Assembly (NCBI RefSeq): GCF_000718555.1
Contig: NZ_JOAN01000008.1
Location: 124,001-188,000 of the forward strand
Direction of reading: 5' to 3'
DNA length: 64,000 bases
Origin: Micromonospora chokoriensis
GTDB lineage: Bacteria; Actinomycetota; Actinomycetes; Mycobacteriales; Micromonosporaceae
In this document: positions 28,980 to 37,968 of the stretch, in pieces
Position numbering within the stretch: position 1 is the first letter of the stretch
Layout of the letters: every line of letters starts with the position of its first letter
Notes under the pieces: generated by a model
What the model saw: only the letters and a program-made list of their open reading frames with translations
Database searches by the model: none
What the model was told of the DNA's origin: nothing
Translations under genes and position numbers: made by a program

Positions 28980-29648
28980 GTGTCCGAGCTCTCCAGCACG
29001 TTCGTCCGGCTGCACGCCCGACTGACCCCCGTCCCCTTCGTTCCCGAGGTGCGGCTGCACCAGGCGGACGAGCCGATCGGGCTGTGGGAGCTGACCGAGG
29101 GTGAGTTCTCCACCGACCGGCCGCCGCCGTTCTGGGCGTTCGCCTGGGCCGGCGGTCAGGCGCTCGCCCGCTACGTGACCGACCACCCGGAGCTGGTCGC
29201 CGGCCGCCGGGTGCTCGACCTCGCCTCCGGCTCCGGCCTGGTGGCCATCGCCGCCGCCCGCGCCGGCGCGGCGTCGGTGCGGGCCGTTGAGGTGGACGAG
29301 CTGGCCGTGGCGGCGGTCGCCCTCAACGCCAAGGCCAACGGGGTACGCGTCGACGCCGAGTTCGCCGACATCCTCGACGGCGACGCCGGGGACGCCGAGG
29401 TGGTGCTCGCCGGAGACGTCTTCTACAGCGACGCGATGGCCCGCCGGGTCCTGCGGTTCCTGCTCCGCGCCGCCCGGGCCGGCGCGCCGGCGTTTGTCGG
29501 TGACCCCGGCCGGGCGTTCCTGCCCCGGGACCGCTTCGACGAGTTGGCCGCGTACGACGTGCCGGTGCCGGAGGCGCTGGAGAGCGTACGGGTGAAGCGC
29601 ACCACCGTCTGGCGGCTGCGAGCCGGTCTGCCGGGGGCCTCCGGCTAG
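28980..29648 (+). CDS. Class I SAM methyltransferase, ETFB-lysine-methyltransferase (METTL20) like
   Basis: 222 residues from GTG 28980. SAM motif I is VLDLASGSGLVAIAAA, motif II VRAVEVDELAVAAVALNAKA; motif IV reads VVLAGDVFYSDAMA, the GDVFY form seen in METTL20/PrmA-type protein lysine methyltransferases. The N-terminal PPPFWAFAWAGGQALARYV is also typical of that group. The P450 gene starts 9 bases after its stop, so the two are co-transcribed. The substrate protein is not determined. Confidence 0.83.
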   Translation: MSELSSTFVRLHARLTPVPFVPEVRLHQADEPIGLWELTEGEFSTDRPPPFWAFAWAGGQALARYVTDHPELVAGRRVLDLASGSGLVAIAAARAGAASVRAVEVDELAVAAVALNAKANGVRVDAEFADILDGDAGDAEVVLAGDVFYSDAMARRVLRFLLRAARAGAPAFVGDPGRAFLPRDRFDELAAYDVPVPEALESVRVKRTTVWRLRAGLPGASG

Positions 29649-29657
29649 CGTGTCCGG

Positions 29658-30836
29658 GTGCTGTTCCGCAGCTGGGCGCAGGTGGCCGACCCCGCATGGC
29701 CGGACGTGGCCCGGGTGCCGGACCACGTCGGCGGCACCCACCTGGTCGTCACCCGGCACGCGCTGGTCCGCCAGGTCCTCGCCGACCCGGTCACCTACCG
29801 GCCGGACAACGCGCTGGACGCGGTGACACCGATGCCGGTGACCGCGCTGCGGCTGCTCGCCGGGCACCGGTTCCGGCTGCCGCCGACCCTGGCGAACAAC
29901 TCGGGCGCCAGCCATCCGCAGATCCGGGCGATCGTCGCGGAGGCGTTGCACCCCGCCCGGGTCGCCGCGCAGCGGCCCTGGCTCACCGCGCTGGTCCGGG
30001 ACCGGGTCGCCCGGATCGAGGCCACGCTCGACGCCGGTGAGCCGGTCGACCTGTACGCGGACCTCGCCGCCGACCTGCCGCTGCTGGTGCTGGCCCGGCT
30101 GGTCGAGTTGCCGGACGCGCCGGTCGGCGCGGTCAAGGAGTTCGCCCGCGCCGCGCTGGAGTTGTTCTGGGCGCCACTGGACGCCGACCGGCAGGTGGCG
30201 CTCGCCGCCGAGGTGGGCCGGTTCCACCGCGTACTGCGTGACTTCGCGGCCACCGGCGGCGGGTTGGCCGCCGAACTGCGCGCCGCCGGGCACCCGCCGG
30301 ACGTGGTGGTCGGCGCGCTCTTCTTCCTGCTGGTCGCGGGGCAGGAGACCACCTCGCAGTTCCTCACCCTGCTGCTGCACCGGCTGGCCGGCGAGCCCGC
30401 CGTACGGGCTGGCCTGCGCACCGGCGAGGTCGCGGTGGCCGACGTGGTGGAGGAGGGCCTGCGGCTGGAACCACCGATCGTCACCTGGCGGCGGGTGGCG
30501 GCGACGGAGAGCACGCTGGGCGGGACGCGGGTGCCGGCGGGCAGCAGCCTGGTGCTGTGGCTGGGCCGCGCCGGCCGCGACCCGGCGATCGTGGAGTCGC
30601 CCGACGAATTCCGTCCGGGCCAGCGTGGATCGCGCCGCCACCTGGCGTTCGGGGCGGGCGCGCACCGCTGTGTCGGGGACGTGCTGGCCCGGATGGAGGC
30701 AGCGGTGGTGGTGGCCGAGGCCGCGCCGCTGCTGGACGGCGTGACCGTGCTCCGCCCGCCCTGGTGCCCGGACAACCTCACCTTCCGGATGCCGGACGCG
30801 TTCGTGGTCCGCCGCCGCTCGCACACACCGGGCTGA
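29658..30836 (+). CDS. Cytochrome P450
   Basis: 392 residues from GTG 29658. I-helix AGQETTSQFLTLLLH (about 227), ExxR in VVEEGLRLEPPIV, haem-binding loop FGAGAHRCVGDVLARME with Cys about 337. The oxygen-activation AGxET carries Gln before Glu, within the range of the family. It is preceded by a methyltransferase at 9 bases. No biosynthetic core enzyme or ferredoxin gene is nearby, so it is not obviously part of a natural-product cluster. Confidence 0.92.
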   Translation: MLFRSWAQVADPAWPDVARVPDHVGGTHLVVTRHALVRQVLADPVTYRPDNALDAVTPMPVTALRLLAGHRFRLPPTLANNSGASHPQIRAIVAEALHPARVAAQRPWLTALVRDRVARIEATLDAGEPVDLYADLAADLPLLVLARLVELPDAPVGAVKEFARAALELFWAPLDADRQVALAAEVGRFHRVLRDFAATGGGLAAELRAAGHPPDVVVGALFFLLVAGQETTSQFLTLLLHRLAGEPAVRAGLRTGEVAVADVVEEGLRLEPPIVTWRRVAATESTLGGTRVPAGSSLVLWLGRAGRDPAIVESPDEFRPGQRGSRRHLAFGAGAHRCVGDVLARMEAAVVVAEAAPLLDGVTVLRPPWCPDNLTFRMPDAFVVRRRSHTPG

Positions 30837-30871
30837 CCGGAACCTGACATCCGCTCGGTATGTTTCCGGGC

Positions 30872-31738
30872 GTGTCAGCCATCCCCACTCGTCGGATCCC
30901 TGTCGTCGTAACGCTTCTGGCCCTGCTGACGTTGACTGCCTGCGCAGTCCGCCCTGGCCACACGACCCACGCCCGGCAGATCACCATGGCCCAGCCGACC
31001 CCGTCCGCCCCGGTCCCGACCCCGTCGGCCTCGCCGTCCGCGTCCGCCTCGCCGTCCGCGTCCGCGAAGCCCGCGTTCAAGAGCCTGGCCTGGTACGTGG
31101 CCCAGGTGCCGACGTTCCCCGAGGTGCCGCTGCCGCAACCGGTGGCGCTGCCCGCGACTGGGTCGGCCCCGTTCTGGCACCGCCTGCCAACCGACCAGAA
31201 GGTCGCCTTCATCACCATCGACGACGGTGGGCTGGCCCGCCCGCCGGGGGTGATCGACTTCATCTGGGAGGCGCGCATCCCGGTCACGATGTTCCTCAAC
31301 TCACCGGCGGCGGCGGAGCACACCGACTACTTCCGACAGATCGAGGCGGTGGGCGGGATCGTGGAGAACCACACCATCACGCACACCTCGCTGGCCGGCC
31401 GGTCGTACGACTATCAGAAGCAGGAGATCTGCGGTGCCGCGGACAAGCTGGAAGGGCTCTTCGGCAAGCGGCCCACCCTGTTCCGCCCGCCGTTCGGTGA
31501 ACACGACAGCACCACGCTGCAGGCCGCACACGACTGCGGCGCGAAGGCGGTCCTGCACTGGACCGAGACCGTCCACGAGGGGAAGGTGCGCTACCAGACC
31601 CCGGAGAAGGTGGTCCAACCCGGCGACGTGCTGCTGATGCACTTCCGGCCGGCGCTGATGGACGACCTGCTCGCGGCGTTGAAGGCGATCCATCGGGCCG
31701 GGCTCACCCCGGCGCTGCTGGAGCAGTACGTACGGTGA
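30872..31738 (+). CDS. Lipoprotein polysaccharide deacetylase (NodB domain)
   Basis: 288 residues from GTG 30872; ATG 30860 is in frame. GTG is preferred because TATGTT (30859-30864) would be a -10 for a leaderless transcript starting at it. Signal peptide PVVVTLLALLTLTACAVRPG has a lipobox (LTAC). A Pro/Ser/Ala linker (SASPSASASPSASAKPAFKS) leads to a NodB carbohydrate-esterase-4 domain: motif 1 FITIDDGG, motif 2 NHTITHTSLAG (metal His pair), motif 3 LFRPPFGEHD, motif 5 LLMHF. It likely removes acetyl groups from cell-wall or environmental glycans at the cell surface. Confidence 0.88.
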   Translation: MSAIPTRRIPVVVTLLALLTLTACAVRPGHTTHARQITMAQPTPSAPVPTPSASPSASASPSASAKPAFKSLAWYVAQVPTFPEVPLPQPVALPATGSAPFWHRLPTDQKVAFITIDDGGLARPPGVIDFIWEARIPVTMFLNSPAAAEHTDYFRQIEAVGGIVENHTITHTSLAGRSYDYQKQEICGAADKLEGLFGKRPTLFRPPFGEHDSTTLQAAHDCGAKAVLHWTETVHEGKVRYQTPEKVVQPGDVLLMHFRPALMDDLLAALKAIHRAGLTPALLEQYVR

Positions 31739-31740
31739 CC

Positions 31741-31752
31741 TGACGAAAGTCA
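31741..31752. promoter_or_regulatory. Operator-like palindrome upstream of the ABC exporter
   Basis: TGAC-GAAA-GTCA, a perfect inverted repeat 60 bases before the ATPase gene. The 13-mer GACGAAAGTCAGG recurs at 35835-35847, upstream of the kinase gene of the adjacent two-component system. Confidence 0.6.
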
Positions 31753-31812
31753 GGGGTAGGTGGTGCCGTTCGGGCGCGGTGGCACAGTGGGCCACTCGCC
31801 TAGCGTCAGCGC

Positions 31813-32745
31813 ATGATCACATTACGTGGGTTGACGAAACGGTTCGGGTCGACCGTCGCGGTCGACGCGTTGACCGTCGACATCGCGCCTGGGCGGGTCA
31901 CCGGCTTCCTCGGCCCCAACGGCGCCGGCAAGTCCACCACCATGCGGATGATCCTCGGGCTGGACCGTCCCACCGCCGGGCAGGCCCTGGTCGGCGGGCG
32001 CGCGTACCGGGAGTTGCGCCGGCCACTGCACGAGGTGGGCGCGCTGCTCGACGCCCGGGCCATCCACCCGGCCCGGTCCGGCCGGGCGCACCTGCGGGCC
32101 ATGGCGCAAAGCAACGGCATCCCCGCCCGCCGCGTCGACGAGGTGCTGGACACCGTCGGGCTGGACGCACGGGCCGCCGGTAAGCCGGGGCGGACGCTCT
32201 CGCTCGGCATGGGCCAACGGCTCGGCATCGCCGGCGCGCTGCTCGGCGACCCACCGGTGCTGATGTTCGACGAGCCGGTGAACGGCCTCGACCCGGACGG
32301 GGTGCGCTGGGTGCGGGAGCTGACGCGCTCGCTGGCCGACGAAGGGCGGACGGTCTTCGTCTCCAGCCACCTGATGAGCGAGATGCAGCTCACCGCCGAC
32401 CAGCTCGTGGTGATCGGCCGGGGGCGACTGCTCGCCGACGCGCCGATCGACGAGGTGATCGCCGGCAGCACGGTCGTGGTCCGGGTCCGCAGCCCGCACC
32501 CGGACGGGCTGGCCACCCTCGCCGCGCGCCTCACCGCCGCCGGCGCGAGCGTCGAGGCGGCCGACCCCGACGAGCTGACCGTCACCGGCGTCAGCGCAGA
32601 CCAGGTCGGGGACCTGGCACACGAGCTGGGGGTACGACTGCACGAGCTGAGCGCGCACGCCGCGTCGCTGGAGCAGGCGTTCATGGAGTTGACCGCCGAC
32701 AGCGTCGAGTACGCCGGCGGCCCGACCAGAGGTGGCGCGCGATGA
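31813..32745 (+). CDS. ABC transporter ATP-binding protein (DrrA/NatA-like)
   Basis: 310 residues. Walker A GPNGAGKSTT, signature LSLGMGQRLGIAGALLG, Walker B VLMFDEPVNGLDPDG, H-loop VFVSSHLMSE. A C-terminal extension of about 90 residues (VVRVRSPHPDGLATLAARL) is the DrrA-type dimerisation domain. It overlaps its permease by 4 bases (ATGA). Convergent with a NarL-type two-component system that probably controls it through the TGACGAAAGTCA site; such pairs in Gram-positives often respond to antimicrobial compounds. Confidence 0.92.
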   Translation: MITLRGLTKRFGSTVAVDALTVDIAPGRVTGFLGPNGAGKSTTMRMILGLDRPTAGQALVGGRAYRELRRPLHEVGALLDARAIHPARSGRAHLRAMAQSNGIPARRVDEVLDTVGLDARAAGKPGRTLSLGMGQRLGIAGALLGDPPVLMFDEPVNGLDPDGVRWVRELTRSLADEGRTVFVSSHLMSEMQLTADQLVVIGRGRLLADAPIDEVIAGSTVVVRVRSPHPDGLATLAARLTAAGASVEAADPDELTVTGVSADQVGDLAHELGVRLHELSAHAASLEQAFMELTADSVEYAGGPTRGGAR

Positions 32746-33512
32746 GCACCGGCACCAGGCACGGCGCGGTTGCCGCCGAGTGGACCAAGCTCTCCTCGGT
32801 GCGCAGCACCTGGTGGACGGCGCTGGCCGGGCTGCTGGTGATGGCCGCGAGCGCCGGCCAACTGGCCATCTACGCCGCGAACGACAACACCAACGACGAC
32901 CCGGCCGACGACCTGGGGATCGTCACCGTCGGCAGCGTGCTGATCGACTCGGTCGAGCTGACCCAGTACGTGGTGCTGGCGCTCGGCCTGCTGGCGATCA
33001 CCGCCGAGTTCACCAGCGGCACCATCCGGACGACGTTGCAGTGCACCCCGTCGCGTGGTCGCGTACTGCTGGCCAAGGCCGCGGTCACCTTCGCGGTCAC
33101 CTTCGCGCTCGGGCTGCTGCTCGGCGGCGTCGGCGTCGGAGTGGCCCGGCCGGTGCTCGGCGAGTGGGGCAGCGCCCCGGCCGCCGGCACGCTCGGTGAC
33201 ATCGTGGCGGTGGCGGCCTACCTGGCGCTTGTCGGCGTCCTCGCCCTGGGTCTCGGTGCTGCGCTGCGCAGCGCGGTGCTCACGCTCACCGTGCTCCTCG
33301 CCACGCTGATGATCGTGCCGCTGTCCCTCCAGGAGCCGGACATCGACGTGCTGAACCGGATCGCCGACGTGTTCCCCGGCGTGGCCGGCGGGCACTTCCT
33401 GGCCGGCGACACCGAGCCGTACCCGAGCCTGGTCGGGCTGGCCCTGCTCGCCGGGTGGGCCGGCGCGGCACTGCTGCTGGGCCGCACGGCACTGCGCCGC
33501 CGCGACGCGTAA
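32742..33512 (+). CDS. ABC-2 type exporter permease
   Basis: 256 residues with a short N-terminal cytoplasmic part (AVAAEWTKLSSVRSTWWT, typical of ABC-2 permeases) and about six helices, for example TQYVVLALGLLAITAEFTSG, AVTFAVTFALGLLLGGVGVG, LALVGVLALGLGAALRSAVL and LVGLALLAGWAGAALLLG. TAEFTSGTIRTTLQCTPSRG is the conserved ABC-2 cytoplasmic loop. Works with the ATPase at 31813. Substrate unknown. Confidence 0.9.
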   Translation: MSTGTRHGAVAAEWTKLSSVRSTWWTALAGLLVMAASAGQLAIYAANDNTNDDPADDLGIVTVGSVLIDSVELTQYVVLALGLLAITAEFTSGTIRTTLQCTPSRGRVLLAKAAVTFAVTFALGLLLGGVGVGVARPVLGEWGSAPAAGTLGDIVAVAAYLALVGVLALGLGAALRSAVLTLTVLLATLMIVPLSLQEPDIDVLNRIADVFPGVAGGHFLAGDTEPYPSLVGLALLAGWAGAALLLGRTALRRRDA

Positions 33513-33515
33513 GCA

Positions 33516-33556
33516 GACGGCTGAGCGGGGGCCTGGGGGAGCCCCGCTCAGCCGTC
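33516..33556. terminator. Bidirectional terminator
   Basis: Perfect 15-base arms GACGGCTGAGCGGGG / CCCCGCTCAGCCGTC around an 11-base loop. It overlaps the last codons of the response regulator on the minus strand and serves the convergent ABC operon too. Confidence 0.82.
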
Positions 33557-34225
33557 GACCAACCCCGCCTCGTACGCGAGGATCGCCGCCTGCACCCGGT
33601 TACGCACATCCAACCGGGTGAAGATGCTGGTCAGGTAGCTCTTCACGGTGCCCTCCACGAGGTGCAGCCGGCGGGCGATCTCGGCGTTGGAGAGGCCCGC
33701 CCCGACCAGCGCCAGCACCTCCCGTTCCCGTTCGGTCAACCCGGCCGTCCGGTCCCGGGCGGCGGGTCGGCGAGCCAGCCGGCCAGCGCCCAGCTCGATC
33801 ACCCGACGGGCCACCCTCGGCGACAGGTACGCCCCGCCGTCGGCGACCGCGTGCACACCGGCGAGCAGCTCACGCGGGTCGCCGGCCTTGAGCAGGAACC
33901 CGCTGGCACCGTGCCCGAGCGCCCGCGCCACGTGGTCGTCCTCGCCGAACGTGGTCAACATGATCGTCGCGGTCTCCGGCACGACCCGGTGGATCTCGGC
34001 GGCGGCGGCCAACCCGTCCAGCCGCGGCATCCGGATGTCCAGCAGCGCGACCCGGGGTCGGTGCGCACGGACCAACTCCACCGCCGCGTGCCCGTCGCCG
34101 GCCTCGGCGACCACCTCGATGCCGGGGTCGCTGGCGAGGATGGCCCGGACACCGGCCCGGATCATCGCCTCGTCGTCGGCCAGCACGACCCGGACCGGCG
34201 GTACCCCCGTCGTGTCGGTGTCCAC
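33548..34225 (-). CDS. NarL/LuxR-family response regulator
   Basis: 225 residues from GTG 34225, which overlaps the kinase stop by one base (TAGTG); GTG 34237 is in frame. The receiver has LADDEAM and phospho-acceptor VALLDIRMPRLDG, the effector LTEREREVLALVGAGLSNAEIARRLHLVEGTVKSYLTSI. Co-translated with the sensor kinase upstream. A shared 13-base site in front of the kinase and of the convergent ABC exporter suggests it controls both. Confidence 0.93.
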   Translation of the reverse strand: MDTDTTGVPPVRVVLADDEAMIRAGVRAILASDPGIEVVAEAGDGHAAVELVRAHRPRVALLDIRMPRLDGLAAAAEIHRVVPETATIMLTTFGEDDHVARALGHGASGFLLKAGDPRELLAGVHAVADGGAYLSPRVARRVIELGAGRLARRPAARDRTAGLTEREREVLALVGAGLSNAEIARRLHLVEGTVKSYLTSIFTRLDVRNRVQAAILAYEAGLVDG

Positions 34226-35814
34226 TAGGCGATCCACTCCTTACTGACCAACCGGCCATCGGTGAAACAGAGCCGCCAGGTCGGCTCCGCGAGGGGGAAG
34301 TTGCCGTCGGTGTAGTACTCGCAGCCGGCCCGGTCGACCGCCGCGGGGCGTTCCAACTGCCGCCGGGGCAGCCCGACCAGCTCCGACCGGGCCGCGCCGA
34401 CGCGCAGCTGGTCGAAGGTTGCCCGGTCCAGCACCGTCCCGGCGGTCGCCACCGGGTAGTAGACGAACGAGAGCACCAGGGCGAAACCGACAGGTGCCAC
34501 GAGCGCCACGAGCAGGCTGCGCCGCACCCGCCGACGAGCGTCGTGCAACCGCCGTTCGGCATCCACCGGCCGCTCCGCCGGACCGGGTCGCTCGTCGGAC
34601 CGTGACGCCAGCCCGGCCTCGGCCGGCGACCCGATCGCCTCGGCCGGCGGCGCCGTGGCCGGCAACACCGCCCGTACCGCGAAACCGCCGTCGGCCCGGT
34701 GGCCGGCGTCGAGCGCCCCACCGGCGAGGCGAACCCGCTCGGCGAGGGCGAGCAGCCCACTGCCCTGTGACGGCGGGGCGGGCAGCGGCCCGGCCGGCGG
34801 AGCGTCATTGACGACGCTCACCTCGACCCGGTCACCGTCACGGGTGAGGCGTACGTCGACCGGGGCACCCGGCGCGTACCGGGCCGCGTTGGTCAGCGCC
34901 TCCCGGACGATCCGGTGCGCCGCGTGACCGGTCATCGCCGGAAGGTCCGCGAGCGCCGGGGCGGCGTCCAGCCGTACCGCCATGCCGGCCTCCCGAGCAC
35001 CGTCGACCAGGTCGGCGACGGTCTCCCCGCTCGGACGCAGCGACGCGCCGCCCTCCTCACGGAGCACCCCGATGATCTCGTGCAGTCGCTCGGTGGCGGC
35101 GGAGACGCTGGCCCGCAACTCCCCCGCCGCGGCCCGGTGCCGGTCGTCCAGGTCGGCGGCGACCTCCAAGGCGGCGGCGCGCAACGCGATCAGGCTGAGG
35201 TCGTGACCGAGCGAGTCGTGCATCTCCCCGGCGATCCTGGCCCGCTCACGCAGCCGGATTCGCTCGGCGGAACCCCGCTGCTCACGGGTCAGCGCGTCGA
35301 CGTGCCGGCGACCGGCGTCGGTCAACTCCTGCTGCTGACGGCGGTACCGGCCGACCAACCAGGGGAACACGGCGGCGAAGAGCAGCACCGAGGCGAGCAG
35401 GAACCAGGTGGCCGCGCCGGCACCGAGCAGCCCCAGGTTGAGCGCCGTGCCACCAGCCGTGATCAGCACGAAGACCATGATCGCCGGACCCGCGGTGGCG
35501 CTACGCCGTCCGGCGAGATAGCTGAAGACCGGAATGGCGAACACGAAGTTGCCATCGACCAACGACCCGAGCACCGCCAGCACCAGGGCGACCAACGGCT
35601 GACGCCGACTCGCCACAACCGCCACACCGAGCAGCAGCAGTTTGCCGACCAGCAGCGGCAACGCGTACCGCGGATGGGGCGGGCTGACCCCGGCGTAGCC
35701 GACCGGGGCGGCGACCACCACCCAGAGCAGCACGTCCAGCAGCAGGCGACGCCGCCGGTGCGGCCAACCCGGCGGCGAGCAGTCGAGAATCCGCACGGCG
35801 GTCAGGCTACCCAC
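34225..35814 (-). CDS. NarL-system sensor histidine kinase with extra C-terminal exported domain
   Basis: 529 residues. About five N-terminal helices (VLLWVVVAAPVGYAGVS, LLVGKLLLLGVAVVAS, ATWFLLASVLLFAAVFPWLV) are followed by HisKA_3 with ARIAGEMHDSLGHDLSLI (His about 199) and HATPase_c with VREALTNAARYAPGAPV, VNDAPP and GSGLLALAERVRLAGG. After residue 405 a further part has a linker, a helix (LLVALVAPVGFALVLSFVYY) and a small domain VLDRATFDQLRVGAARSELV ... CEYYTDGNFPLAEPTWRLCF with two Cys. That last part has the look of a BamE/SmpA-type fold placed outside the cell. Such a tail after the ATPase domain is not standard for the family. Confidence 0.88.
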   Translation of the reverse strand: MGSLTAVRILDCSPPGWPHRRRRLLLDVLLWVVVAAPVGYAGVSPPHPRYALPLLVGKLLLLGVAVVASRRQPLVALVLAVLGSLVDGNFVFAIPVFSYLAGRRSATAGPAIMVFVLITAGGTALNLGLLGAGAATWFLLASVLLFAAVFPWLVGRYRRQQQELTDAGRRHVDALTREQRGSAERIRLRERARIAGEMHDSLGHDLSLIALRAAALEVAADLDDRHRAAAGELRASVSAATERLHEIIGVLREEGGASLRPSGETVADLVDGAREAGMAVRLDAAPALADLPAMTGHAAHRIVREALTNAARYAPGAPVDVRLTRDGDRVEVSVVNDAPPAGPLPAPPSQGSGLLALAERVRLAGGALDAGHRADGGFAVRAVLPATAPPAEAIGSPAEAGLASRSDERPGPAERPVDAERRLHDARRRVRRSLLVALVAPVGFALVLSFVYYPVATAGTVLDRATFDQLRVGAARSELVGLPRRQLERPAAVDRAGCEYYTDGNFPLAEPTWRLCFTDGRLVSKEWIA

Positions 35815-35833
35815 GCCCGGCCTGGGCGGACAC

Positions 35834-35845
35834 CGACGAAAGTCA
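35834..35845. promoter_or_regulatory. Operator-like palindrome upstream of the kinase gene
   Basis: CGAC-GAAA-GTCA, differing by one base from the TGACGAAAGTCA at 31741-31752 and sharing 13 consecutive bases with it. It lies 20 bases upstream of the kinase start. Confidence 0.55.
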
Positions 35846-35850
35846 GGTGT

Positions 35851-36576
35851 TCAGCCGCTCTCCTCGGCCCAGACCCGCCAGTCGTCGAGCACGCCGTGCA
35901 GGGCCGGGGTGAGCCAACCCGGGGCGGAACGCCGGAACACACCCGGGTCCATCGCGCCCGCGCCGTCCGGCAGCGCGCCGAGCAGGTTCGGCACCAGGTC
36001 GGTGAGGTTCGTCCAGTGCACCAGCTCCGGCCGCGCCGGCCAGGCGCCGATCACCACGCCGGCCGGCACCGCCCGACGATCCAACGCCTCCAAGGTCAGC
36101 GCGGTGTGGTTGAGCGTGCCCAACCCGGCACGGGCGACCACCACCGCGGGTACGCCCAGCGACACCGCCAGGTCGGCCATCGTCCACGGCTCACCCGACG
36201 GCCGCAGACCCATCGGCACCAGCAGCCCACCCGCGCCCTCGATCAACACGAGGTCGTGCTTTTCAGCCTCCTCGCGGACGGCATCCACCGCGGCGTACAA
36301 CTCCAACGGGGGCAGGTCGGCGACCCGCGCGGCAGCCAACGGGGCGAGCGGATCCGGATAGCTCGCCAGGGTCCGACCGGTCAGCGGCGCGGCCAGCCGG
36401 TTGACCGCGTCCACGTCACCGGGCTCACCCCCGGCCGTACCGGTCTGGCCCGGCTTGACCACCGCCACCCGCAGCCCGGCGGCCTGCGCCGCAGCCGCTA
36501 TCGCCGCCGTCACCACCGTCTTGCCGACCTCGGTGTCCGTCCCGGTAACCAGAACCGACCCCGACCACCCGGTCAC
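35851..36576 (-). CDS. bioD: ATP-dependent dethiobiotin synthetase
   Basis: 241 residues from GTG 36576. P-loop VTGTDTEVGKTVVTAAI at the N-terminus, conserved VKPGQTG, LIEGAGGLLVPM and VVVARAGLGTLNHT. It closes the ureido ring of biotin: 7,8-diaminopelargonate plus CO2 and ATP to dethiobiotin. Lies downstream of bioF on the same strand; the 55-base junction is filled by a dispersed repeat copy. bioA is not in the window, so the diaminopelargonate step is encoded elsewhere. Confidence 0.95.
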   Translation of the reverse strand: MTGWSGSVLVTGTDTEVGKTVVTAAIAAAAQAAGLRVAVVKPGQTGTAGGEPGDVDAVNRLAAPLTGRTLASYPDPLAPLAAARVADLPPLELYAAVDAVREEAEKHDLVLIEGAGGLLVPMGLRPSGEPWTMADLAVSLGVPAVVVARAGLGTLNHTALTLEALDRRAVPAGVVIGAWPARPELVHWTNLTDLVPNLLGALPDGAGAMDPGVFRRSAPGWLTPALHGVLDDWRVWAEESG

Positions 36577-36586
36577 AGCGTCTTCT

Positions 36587-36635
36587 CGGTTCGCGACTGC
36601 GGGGCTCGCAAACCCGGCTCACTCCTCGCGCTCAC
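36587..36635 (-). repeat. Junction repeat, copy 1 (bioF-bioD)
   Basis: On the minus strand it begins GTGAGCGCGAGGAGTGAGC and ends GAGCCCCGCAGTCGCGAAC. The bioF stop codon (TGA) is inside its first bases. Two more copies lie at 56693-56735 and 60371-60416, also between co-oriented genes. Confidence 0.8.
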
Positions 36636-37768
36636 GGTGCCGTCTCCACTATGACGTCCAGCGCCCGCTCGAACGCCGCCCGGGGCACCCCCGCGCTGAC
36701 CGTGAGGCGCAGGCGGGAGCGGCTGTCCGGGGTCGACGGCGGCCGGAAACAACCCACCGCGACGCCTCGGTCCCGGCAGTCCGCGGCCCAGGCGGTCGCC
36801 GCCTCCGGCCCGGGGGCGGTCACCGAGATCACCGCCGCGTCCGGGGCGGAGACGGTCAGCCCGGCCGACCGCAGGCGGCCGACCGCGAACCCGACCCGGT
36901 CGGCCAGCTCGGCGCGCCTGTCGTCGCCGGCCTGGGCGAGCCGCAGCGCGGCGTGCACGCCGGCGGCGATCGCCGGCGGCAGTGCCGTGTCGAAGATGAA
37001 CGTGCGCCCGGTCTCGACCAGATGCCGGACGAACTCGGCCGGGCCGGCGACAACGCCACCCGCGCCACCGAGCGCCTTGGACAGGGTGGCGGTGACCACC
37101 ACGTCCGGTTCGCCAGCCAACCCGACGGCCGCCACCGCCCCCGCGCCGGCCGGGCCGGTCAGGCCCAGCGCGTGCGCGTCGTCGACCAGCAGCAGCGCGC
37201 CGTGGCGACGGGCCACCGCGTGCAGCCGGGCCAGCGGGGCGAGGTCACCGTCGACCGAGAAGACCGACTCGGTCACCACCACCGCCGGGCGGCCGGGGGC
37301 GGCCGCGAGCGCGGCGGCGACCGCGTCGACGTCGGCGTGCCGGGTGACCACCGTCTCCGCGCCGGAGAGGCGGCAGCCGTCGATCAGGGACGCGTGGTTG
37401 TGCGCGTCGGAGACGAGCAGCGTCCGAGGTTGGACGAGCGCTCGCAGCGCACCGAGGTTGGCCAGGTAGCCGGAGGAGAAGACGAGGGTGCCGTCGGTGC
37501 CCAGCCAGCGGGCCAGGTCGTCCTCCAGCGCCCGGTGCGCATCGGTGGAGCCACGCACCAGGCGCGACCCGGTCGCCCCCAGCCCGTACGCCGACAGTGC
37601 CGCCGTGGCCGCGGCGGTGACCTCCGGGTGGGTGGCCAGGCCGAGGTAGTCGTTGCCGGCCAGATCGATCATCTGATCGTCGGCCGGACGCGAAATCAGT
37701 CGCCGGGTGAGCCCGGCCTTCGCCCGCAGCTGGGCACGGCGGTCGAGCGCCGCCAGCCAGTCCGCCAC
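36632..37768 (-). CDS. bioF: 8-amino-7-oxononanoate synthase
   Basis: 378 residues from GTG 37768, chosen for GGGAGG about 6 bases upstream; GTG 37774 is in frame. PLP-dependent alpha-oxoamine synthase features: [67 protein letters not shown] and the PLP lysine in [13 protein letters not shown]. It condenses pimeloyl-thioester with alanine. Divergent from bioB across 319 bases containing an 18-bp palindrome; bioD follows. Confidence 0.94.
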   Translation of the reverse strand: MADWLAALDRRAQLRAKAGLTRRLISRPADDQMIDLAGNDYLGLATHPEVTAAATAALSAYGLGATGSRLVRGSTDAHRALEDDLARWLGTDGTLVFSSGYLANLGALRALVQPRTLLVSDAHNHASLIDGCRLSGAETVVTRHADVDAVAAALAAAPGRPAVVVTESVFSVDGDLAPLARLHAVARRHGALLLVDDAHALGLTGPAGAGAVAAVGLAGEPDVVVTATLSKALGGAGGVVAGPAEFVRHLVETGRTFIFDTALPPAIAAGVHAALRLAQAGDDRRAELADRVGFAVGRLRSAGLTVSAPDAAVISVTAPGPEAATAWAADCRDRGVAVGCFRPPSTPDSRSRLRLTVSAGVPRAAFERALDVIVETAP

Positions 37769-37968
37769 CGTCACCCTCCCCCGCTGTGCGTGCCGGTCAG
37801 CCCGACACCCGCCGGGCGAAATTACCACCCGCCGCCACCGGCCCGACGAATCCACTCGGTGCGAGCTGTCCACCAACTGCCAGGGCATTCCGGCTGATCG
37901 GGGCGCCCAAGGCCGGTGCCAGTGCCCTGGCCGGCCTGCGTCGGGCCCAGACAGCGACCAGCCGCGTT

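Noticed and set aside
29658..31738. Natural-product biosynthetic cluster around the P450
   Set aside because: No synthase, synthetase, cyclase or tailoring set is present; neighbours are a protein-type methyltransferase and a cell-wall deacetylase.
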